A DNA stretch of 64,000 nt, taken from positions 52,944 to 116,943 of the forward strand of contig JAILOV010000038.1 in assembly GCA_024690605.1 (NCBI GenBank). Direction: 5' to 3'. The translations under genes were made by a program, and so were the position numbers. Shown here one piece after another: positions 58,132-64,000 of the stretch (positions are counted from its first letter, which is position 1; each line of letters opens with the position of its first letter). The notes beneath the pieces are model-generated. The model was not told the DNA's origin, made no database searches, and worked only from the letters and a program-made list of their open reading frames with translations. Source of the stretch: Lachnospiraceae bacterium (GTDB lineage: Bacteria; Bacillota; Clostridia; Lachnospirales; Lachnospiraceae).

Positions 58132-60309
58132 ATGCCTGAACGGAGAGTAAAAAAACCGGTCACAAAGGGCGTGGCCAAAGTGCCGGTGGTCATGCAGCTG
58201 GAGGCCCTGGAATGCGGCGCGGCGAGCCTGTGCATGATCATGGCCTACTACGGGAAGTGGATCCCGTTAGAGCAGGTCCGCACGGACTGCGGCGTGAGCC
58301 GGGACGGTTCCAACGCGAAGAATGTCCTGCTGGCAGCCCGCAGCTATGGCATGGTCGCCGGCGGCTTCCGCTACGAGCCGGCGGAACTTAAGGAAAGCGG
58401 CACCTTCCCCTGCATCATCCACTGGGAATTCAATCATTTCGTTGTCTGCAACGGCTTCCGCGGAGACAGGGTCTATCTCAATGATCCCGCACGCGGCAGC
58501 TACTCGGTGTCCATGGAGCGTTTTGATGAGGCGTTCACCGGCATCTGTCTGATGATCGAGCCGGGAGAGGACTTCCGGCCGGACGGCAGACCCAAATCCA
58601 CGCTGCTCTTTGCACGTCAGCGTCTTACGGGTGCGGAGAGTGCCGTTTTCTTTGTCATGCTGACCACGATGATCACGGCACTGGCCGGGATCATCAGTTC
58701 CGGTTTTTCCCGCGTGTTCATGGACTATCTTCTTCCCGGAAACAATCCGGACTGGGTTCTCCCCTTCTTTATCGGCCTGGGTCTCCTGGTCTTCATCCAG
58801 CTGGCTGCCGCCTGGATCCAGGCGATCTATTCCCTGCGGATCAACGGCAAACTGGCCGCGGTCGGCAATTCCAGCTACATGTGGAAGATCCTGAAGCTTC
58901 CGATGGAGTTCTTTTCCCAGCGGATGGCCGGTGACATCCAGGGCCGCAAGGAAAAGAACGCGACCATCGCGGCAGAGGTCGTGAACACGCTGGCTCCGGT
59001 GGTCTTGAACACCGGCATGATGATCTTTTATCTGGCGGTCATGCTGCGCTATTCCGTGATGCTGACGCTGATCGGCCTTGCTTCTCTCGCGATCAATATG
59101 GGACTGTCTTTCTACATCAGCAGCAGACGGGTCAACATCATGCGCGTGGCGATGCGCGATCAGGGCAAGCTTGAGGGCGCCACGGTGGGTGCGGTGGACA
59201 TGATCGAGACCATCAAATCCAGCGGCGCGGAAAACGGTTATTATGAGCGGTGGGCCGGCTATCAGGCGTCCGTCAACACGCAGACGCTGCGGCTTGTCCG
59301 GCTGGATGAATATCTCGGTCTTCTGCCGTCCGTTGTGAGCGGGATCCTCGACATGCTGATCCTGATCCTCGGCGTCTGGCTCGTGATGGGCAACCGGTTC
59401 ACCCCCGGTATGATCGTCGCTTTTCAGGGATTCCTGATGGCGTTCATGCAGCCGGCCAATCAGATGATCGCTGCGGGACAGTCCATCCAGGAGATGCGCA
59501 CGGATATGGAACGCATCGAGGATGTCATGGCTTATCCCGATGATCCGGCCTTCGACGAGACACGGGAGGAGGCGCAGGAATACGGCAAGCTGACGGGCGA
59601 TCTGGTGATGCGCCATGTGACCTTCGGCTATTCGCGTCTGGCACCGCCGCTGATCGAGGATTTCAGTCTGGAACTCAAACGCGGACAGCGCGTTGCGTTT
59701 GTCGGCGCTTCGGGCTGCGGCAAGTCGACACTCGCCAAGCTGATCTCCGGCCTGTATCAGCCGTGGGAAGGGGAGATCACTTTTGACGGCAAGCGGATCT
59801 CCGACATCGACCGGAGCGTGTTTACCGGATCTGTCGCGGTGGTGGACCAGGAGATCATCCTGTTCGAGGACACCATCGCCAACAACATCAAGATGTGGGA
59901 TTCCTCCATTGAGGATTTCGAGATGATCCTCGCCGCGCGTGATGCGCAGATCCATGATGATATCATGCAGCGCGCGGGCGGCTATCAGTACCGTCTGACA
60001 GAGGGCGGCCGTGATTTCTCCGGCGGGCAGAGACAGCGTCTGGAGATCGCGCGCGTGCTCGCACAGGATCCCACCATGATCGTCATGGACGAAGCAACCA
60101 GTGCACTGGATGCACGCACCGAATATGAGGTCGTGGAATCCATCCGCAACAGGGGGATCTCCTGTGTGGTGATCGCGCACCGGCTGAGCACGATCCGTGA
60201 CTGCGATGAGATCATCGTGCTCGATCACGGCAAGGTTGTCGAGCGCGGCACACATGATGAGCTGATGGCACTGGACGGTGCCTACAAAAAGCTCGTCATC
60301 AGCGATTGA
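58132..60309 (+). CDS. NHLM-type ABC exporter with C39 leader peptidase domain
   Basis: Protein of 725 residues. The N-terminal C39 peptidase domain has the catalytic Cys28 in LECGAASLCM, His102 in FNHFVV and Asp118 in LNDPARG, so it should cut leader peptides after a double-Gly type site. Five or six membrane helices follow, then an ABC domain (Walker A GASGCGKST about 525, signature [13 protein letters not shown], Walker B MIVMDEATSALD). The sequence is of the type that processes and exports NHLP-leader ribosomal peptides. The ATG at 58132 follows GGCGGGAAA; frame upstream is open but overlaps the small gene. No precursor peptide or modification enzyme is seen nearby. Confidence 0.88.
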   Translation: MPERRVKKPVTKGVAKVPVVMQLEALECGAASLCMIMAYYGKWIPLEQVRTDCGVSRDGSNAKNVLLAARSYGMVAGGFRYEPAELKESGTFPCIIHWEFNHFVVCNGFRGDRVYLNDPARGSYSVSMERFDEAFTGICLMIEPGEDFRPDGRPKSTLLFARQRLTGAESAVFFVMLTTMITALAGIISSGFSRVFMDYLLPGNNPDWVLPFFIGLGLLVFIQLAAAWIQAIYSLRINGKLAAVGNSSYMWKILKLPMEFFSQRMAGDIQGRKEKNATIAAEVVNTLAPVVLNTGMMIFYLAVMLRYSVMLTLIGLASLAINMGLSFYISSRRVNIMRVAMRDQGKLEGATVGAVDMIETIKSSGAENGYYERWAGYQASVNTQTLRLVRLDEYLGLLPSVVSGILDMLILILGVWLVMGNRFTPGMIVAFQGFLMAFMQPANQMIAAGQSIQEMRTDMERIEDVMAYPDDPAFDETREEAQEYGKLTGDLVMRHVTFGYSRLAPPLIEDFSLELKRGQRVAFVGASGCGKSTLAKLISGLYQPWEGEITFDGKRISDIDRSVFTGSVAVVDQEIILFEDTIANNIKMWDSSIEDFEMILAARDAQIHDDIMQRAGGYQYRLTEGGRDFSGGQRQRLEIARVLAQDPTMIVMDEATSALDARTEYEVVESIRNRGISCVVIAHRLSTIRDCDEIIVLDHGKVVERGTHDELMALDGAYKKLVISD

Positions 60310-60327
60310 GAAAGGAGGGGCCGGCCG

Positions 60328-62541
60328 ATGGGGTGGTTTGACGAACAGATCCGCCAGCGGAAGAACGCGGATGCCGCTGCGTTCGAGGACTCCTTCCGCG
60401 AGATCGGCGGCGCGGTCATGGGACGCCGCATGAGCGAGGCACTCAACGATGAGCGGCAGATCACGACCGACGCGGTCGGTGAGATCCTGAAATATTTCCA
60501 TGTCAGATCGCAGGAGGTTCCGGAAAGTATCCGGGATATGAATGAGGTGCTGGAATACCTCATGCGTCCCTACGGGATCATGCGGCGGACTGTCCTGCTG
60601 GAGAAGGGATGGCACAGGGATGCCGCCGGTGCCATGCTGGGAACGCGCAAAGATGACGGCAGTGTGGTCGCACTTCTTCCGTGCGGCATCTCCGGATACC
60701 GGTTCTATGACCGCAAAACGGGCAAGGATGTTCGCATCGGCGCCGGTAACGAGGATCTGATCGACGCGGAAGCTTTTGCTTTCTACAAGCCTTTCCCGCA
60801 GAAGAAGATGAACATCGGCACGCTGCTTAAGTACATTCTCGAGCAGATCGCCGTGTCCGATCTGCTGATGATGGCTGCGGCGATCCTGGCTGCCACGCTG
60901 GTGAGCATGCTCATGCCGAAACTCAATGAGATGCTCTTCTCCAAGGTGCTCCCTGCCGGCAGCACGAGGATGCTGATCGGTATGGGCGTTTTCATGATCT
61001 GCGTGACCGTGTCGACGCTTCTTTTTGATGTGGTGCAGGCTTTTGCGCTTTCGAGGATCAGCACCAAGCTCAATGTCTTCGTGGAAGCGGCTTCCATGAT
61101 GCGGGTGCTCTCCCTTCCGGTGGATTTCTTTAAGGATTACGGAGCCGGTGAGCTGTCAACACGCGTGGGATACATCAGCATGCTGGCGGATCAGATCGTG
61201 AACACGGTACTGTCCACGGGTATGGTGAGCGCCTTTTCTCTGCTCTACATCGCGCAGATCTTTTTCTACACACCTGCTCTCGCGGCGCCGGCTGTGATCA
61301 TCATGCTGGTCACGGTTCTGCTGTCCATGGCAACGATCCTCCTGCAGGTTCGGATCACCAGAGAACGGATGCTGCTGGAGACCAAGGAGAACGGCATCAG
61401 CTATTCCCTCATCACCGGCATCCAGAAGATCCGTCTGGCGGGCGCCGAACGGCGCGCCTTTGCCCGATGGGGCAAAAACTACGCGGCGGGTGCACGCCTT
61501 GCCTACAATCCGCCGATGTTCCTCAAGGTGAGCAGTGTCCTGACGCTCGCCACAGCGCTCATCGGACAGATGGCGCTCTACTATGCCGCCGTGGAGAGCG
61601 GCGTCAGTGTCTCGGAATACTATGCGTTCAATTCCGCTTACGGTATGGTCAGCGGTGCGTTCATGGCATTGTCGGGCGTCGCCGTGACGGTCGCGCAGAT
61701 CCGCCCGACACTGGAAATGGTCAAGCCGATCCTGGAGACCGTTCCGGAGATCGACGAGAACCGCGCCATGGTGACGAAGCTTTCCGGCGGGATCGAGCTG
61801 AGCAATGTCACCTTCCGCTACAAAGAGGACATGCCGGTCATCCTCGACAATCTCAGCCTGAAGATCAGGTCCGGACAATACGTGGCGATCGTCGGCAAGA
61901 CCGGGTGCGGCAAGAGCACGCTCATGCGGATCCTGCTCGGTTTTGAAACGCCGCAGAAGGGCGCGGTCTACTATGACGGACGGGACCTGAAATCACTGGA
62001 CCCCAAATCGCTGCGCCGTCGGATCGGCACGGTCATGCAGAACGGCAAGCTGTTCATGGGGGATATCTACGCCAACATCGTGATCTCGGCGCCCTGGCTG
62101 ACCCTGGATGAAGCATGGGAAGCCGCGGAACTGGCGGGACTTGCGGATGACATCCGACGGATGCCCATGGGGATGAGCACCATCATTTCCGAGGGGCAGG
62201 GAGGTATCTCCGGCGGTCAGAAGCAGCGCCTGCTGATCGCGCGGGCCGTGGCACCCAAACCCAGGATCCTCATGTTTGACGAGGCGACGAGCGCGCTGGA
62301 CAATCTGACGCAGAAGCAGGTGTCGGACGCGCTGGACAATATGAAGTGCACGCGCATCGTGATCGCTCACCGGCTGTCCACGATCAGGCAGTGCGACCGC
62401 ATCATCGTGCTCGATCAGGGCAGGATCATCGAGGACGGCACCTATGAGGAGCTGATCGCGAAGAACGGGTATTTCGCGGGTCTGGTGGAAAGGCAGCGGC
62501 TGGATGAAGATGCCGCTGTCGGACAGACGACCGCGTATTGA
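60328..62541 (+). CDS. NHLM-type ABC exporter, second subunit
   Basis: Protein of 737 residues. The N-terminal 165 residues form a cytoplasmic domain specific to the second NHLM transporter (GWHRDAAGAMLGTRKDDGSVVALLP), without peptidase residues. Then come membrane helices and an ABC domain with Walker A GKTGCGKST (about 523), signature ISGGQKQRLLIARA and Walker B ILMFDEATSALD. It likely forms a heterodimer with the peptidase-bearing subunit, 18 nt upstream. The ribosome site is AAAGGAGGGG. Confidence 0.88.
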   Translation: MGWFDEQIRQRKNADAAAFEDSFREIGGAVMGRRMSEALNDERQITTDAVGEILKYFHVRSQEVPESIRDMNEVLEYLMRPYGIMRRTVLLEKGWHRDAAGAMLGTRKDDGSVVALLPCGISGYRFYDRKTGKDVRIGAGNEDLIDAEAFAFYKPFPQKKMNIGTLLKYILEQIAVSDLLMMAAAILAATLVSMLMPKLNEMLFSKVLPAGSTRMLIGMGVFMICVTVSTLLFDVVQAFALSRISTKLNVFVEAASMMRVLSLPVDFFKDYGAGELSTRVGYISMLADQIVNTVLSTGMVSAFSLLYIAQIFFYTPALAAPAVIIMLVTVLLSMATILLQVRITRERMLLETKENGISYSLITGIQKIRLAGAERRAFARWGKNYAAGARLAYNPPMFLKVSSVLTLATALIGQMALYYAAVESGVSVSEYYAFNSAYGMVSGAFMALSGVAVTVAQIRPTLEMVKPILETVPEIDENRAMVTKLSGGIELSNVTFRYKEDMPVILDNLSLKIRSGQYVAIVGKTGCGKSTLMRILLGFETPQKGAVYYDGRDLKSLDPKSLRRRIGTVMQNGKLFMGDIYANIVISAPWLTLDEAWEAAELAGLADDIRRMPMGMSTIISEGQGGISGGQKQRLLIARAVAPKPRILMFDEATSALDNLTQKQVSDALDNMKCTRIVIAHRLSTIRQCDRIIVLDQGRIIEDGTYEELIAKNGYFAGLVERQRLDEDAAVGQTTAY

Positions 62542-62570
62542 CGGGAGAGAACGGCGTTTGCCGGTTGTGT

Positions 62571-62599
62571 TTGACAAAAAGAAAAAAACACGATAAAAT
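62571..62599 (+). promoter_or_regulatory. Strong promoter of the tRNA cluster
   Basis: Consensus TTGACA at 62571-62576, 17-nt A-rich spacer, TAAAAT at 62594-62599. Confidence 0.8.
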
Positions 62600-62627
62600 A
62601 TTTTTTCGCATGTGGTTGTGCGGATAT

Positions 62628-62702
62628 GGTGGGTATGGCGTAGTTGGTTAACGCGCCAGATTGTGGTTCTGGAGACCGTCGGTTCGAGTCCGACTATCCA
62701 CC
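62628..62702 (+). tRNA. tRNA-His (anticodon GTG)
   Basis: Cloverleaf with acceptor GTGGGTA/TATCCAC (one G-U), extra G at -1 facing C73 as in all tRNA-His, anticodon stem CCAGA/TCTGG with loop TTGTGGT, T-loop TTCGAGT. CCA is not encoded. Confidence 0.93.
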
Positions 62703-62765
62703 CTGTAGTTTTTGGGCACGTATGCACGGCGGCCTCGCTGTGTCCCCGGCGCTGAGAGCCCACAG

Positions 62766-62837
62766 AGGGCCATCGCCAAGCGGTAAGGCACAGCACTTTG
62801 ACTGCTGCACGCGTGGGTTCGAATCCCGCTGGCCCTG
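62766..62837 (+). tRNA. tRNA-Gln (anticodon TTG)
   Basis: Acceptor AGGGCCA/TGGCCCT, anticodon stem CAGCA/TGCTG with loop CTTTGAC, T-loop TTCGAAT, discriminator G. CCA is not encoded. Confidence 0.93.
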
Positions 62838-62865
62838 TTATGCGGTATAGATCCGCTCACTACAC

Positions 62866-62938
62866 GTGCCACTAGCTCAGTCGGTAGAGCACTTGACTTT
62901 TAATCAAGTTGTCGAGGGTTCGATTCCCTCGTGGCACA
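62866..62938 (+). tRNA. tRNA-Lys (anticodon TTT)
   Basis: Acceptor GTGCCAC/GTGGCAC, D-arm GCTC/GAGC, anticodon stem CTTGA/TCAAG with loop CTTTTAA, T-arm GAGGG/CCCTC, discriminator A. CCA is not encoded. Confidence 0.95.
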
Positions 62939-62957
62939 TGCCAAAGATAAGCAAGAA

Positions 62958-62997
62958 ACCCCGCTGGCTGCCCGTACGGCTCTCCGCGGGGTGTTTT
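62958..62997 (+). terminator. Terminator of the tRNA cluster
   Basis: 7-bp stem ACCCCGC (62958-62964) with GCGGGGT (62986-62992), then GTTTTG. The loop is 21 nt and contains further pairing. Confidence 0.6.
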
Positions 62998-63028
62998 GTC
63001 TCAGGGGAAAGGTGAAACCGGAACGGCA

Positions 63029-64000
63029 ATGGAAAAGAGATCTTCCTTTATCAGGAATCGTTTGACACCTCTTTTCCGCAGGATCTATGGCATCCTCATC
63101 GGCGATCACGATCTGTGGCAGCAGCTGCTCAATATCGCTGTTATGATCGCCATCGGCGGGGCGCTCGTGTCCGCGGTCATTTCCGTTGCGCTCGGCAACT
63201 CGCCGATCGCGATCGCGGCATTTCTGTTTACCGCTCTGTTTGGAGCGTTTTGCCTGATCCTCTCCATAAAGGCCAGCGATGTTATCTACGCGGCGGTCGC
63301 GTTTTCTCTGGTGGCCAATTTCATCCTGTTTCCCATCATGTTCTTCACCTCGGGCGGCTATCACGGCGGCATGCCGCTGTGGATGCTGTTGAGCCTCGTG
63401 CTCAGCTGGGTGGTGATCCGGCGCAGGATCCTTTATGTCGTCTACGGACTGGGACTGCTGTTTACATGCGGCTGCATCCTCTACAGCGAAAAGCATCCGA
63501 AGGCAGTTGTCTTCTTTCAGTCGGAGCACGCGGTCGCCATGGATGTGATCCAGTCTCTGGTGCTGGTGTCTCTGATCCTCGGGATCATCATCAAGTATCA
63601 GGGCCTTGCTTATGAGAAGAAAAAAGACGAACTGGACAAAGCCAATGCTTTTCTGGCGGAGACCAATGAACGGATCACGCTCCAGTCCATGTACACGCTC
63701 GCCAAGACGATCGACGCCAAGGACCGGTACACGAACGGCCATTCCATGCGTGTCGCCAAGTATTCCGGCATGCTCTCCATGAAAATGGGTCTCCCGGAAG
63801 AGGAGGTCGAAGAGATCACCAACATGGCCATGCTGCATGATATCGGCAAGATCGGCGTCCCCGATGCCATCATCAACAAGACCTCGTTCCTTACGCCGGA
63901 GGAATATGATATCGTCAAGGGCCATTCGGTCATCGGCTATGAGATCCTCTCGGAGATGCCCGAGATGAAGGACATCGGGACCGGCGCCAGATGGCACCAT
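63029..64000 (+). CDS. Membrane HD-GYP domain protein, N-terminal part
   Basis: The frame starts at the ATG at 63029 and runs off the window, 324 residues visible. About five to six membrane helices fill residues 35-190, then a short coiled coil and an HD-GYP phosphodiesterase domain: IDAKDRYTNGHSMRVAKYSG, MLHDIGKIGVPDAII, GHSVIGYEIL and the HH at the window edge. The GYP motif itself lies beyond the end. The layout and sequence closely resemble the N-terminal half of the protein at 20205, so the two are paralogues. The ribosome site is weak. Confidence 0.85.
   Translation, partial: MEKRSSFIRNRLTPLFRRIYGILIGDHDLWQQLLNIAVMIAIGGALVSAVISVALGNSPIAIAAFLFTALFGAFCLILSIKASDVIYAAVAFSLVANFILFPIMFFTSGGYHGGMPLWMLLSLVLSWVVIRRRILYVVYGLGLLFTCGCILYSEKHPKAVVFFQSEHAVAMDVIQSLVLVSLILGIIIKYQGLAYEKKKDELDKANAFLAETNERITLQSMYTLAKTIDAKDRYTNGHSMRVAKYSGMLSMKMGLPEEEVEEITNMAMLHDIGKIGVPDAIINKTSFLTPEEYDIVKGHSVIGYEILSEMPEMKDIGTGARWHH

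Noticed and set aside
62628..62938. tRNA cluster as an integration site
   Set aside because: No integrase gene or direct repeat of a tRNA 3' end was seen in the window.

Overview
The window looks like a chromosomal segment of a high-GC (roughly 55-60% by eye) anaerobic member of the Clostridia, most likely the family Lachnospiraceae. The reasons are SigA-type promoters (TTGACA/TATAAT with 17-nt spacers), a CIRCE operator, ECF vitamin-type transporters with a fused double ATPase, Gram-positive lipoproteins, a cell-wall sorting signal, rubredoxin, and a gene pair that I recall as the Lachnospiraceae families DUF5717/DUF5716 (from memory, not searched). No phage, IS element or CRISPR array is visible.

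Layout. 1-5.7 kb: end of a SEC-C protein, thrS lacking the TGS domain, a small secreted protein, and trkA-trkH for potassium uptake. 5.7-11.4 kb: a TraX-like membrane protein (the only minus gene in the first 48 kb), an MBL/beta-CASP nuclease, thyA, a flavodoxin and a chemotaxis receptor. 11.5-18.6 kb: a three-gene cassette of a 1207-residue solenoid protein, a degenerate Hsp70-like protein and a two-TM coiled-coil protein, followed by purB. 20.2-29.8 kb: an HD-GYP/GGDEF protein joined to an Opp-type peptide ABC transporter, the peptide-binding lipoprotein with its own promoter, and an EAL-HDOD signalling protein. 30-35.2 kb: a cytoplasmic GH31-GH4-GH28 operon, probably for pectin-type oligosaccharides. 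35.3-42 kb: enolase, then an ECF transporter (S, AA, T) with an M20 peptidase and a SAM hydroxide adenosyltransferase.

41.9-46.7 kb is an AT-rich islet holding a PIN-domain toxin-antitoxin pair and a 1303-residue surface protein whose two ends have host-like base composition. 46.8-55.4 kb: rubredoxin, a GT-C-like membrane protein, then a minus-strand block with a membrane protein, a zinc-ribbon protein, a 2-isopropylmalate synthase fused to an AraC-type DNA-binding domain, a parvulin-like lipoprotein and an FAD oxidoreductase. 55.4-64 kb: CIRCE-controlled htpG with two acidic insertions, tRNA-Arg, an NHLM-type peptide exporter with a stunted HlyD-like protein, tRNA-His/Gln/Lys, and the start of a second HD-GYP protein.

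The most notable candidates are the pseudo-Hsp70 cassette (11552-18642), the LeuA-AraC fusion (50772-52775), the incomplete NHLM exporter locus (57894-62541) and the surface protein with a GC-poor core (42800-46711). All family assignments come from reading motifs; no database search was run.
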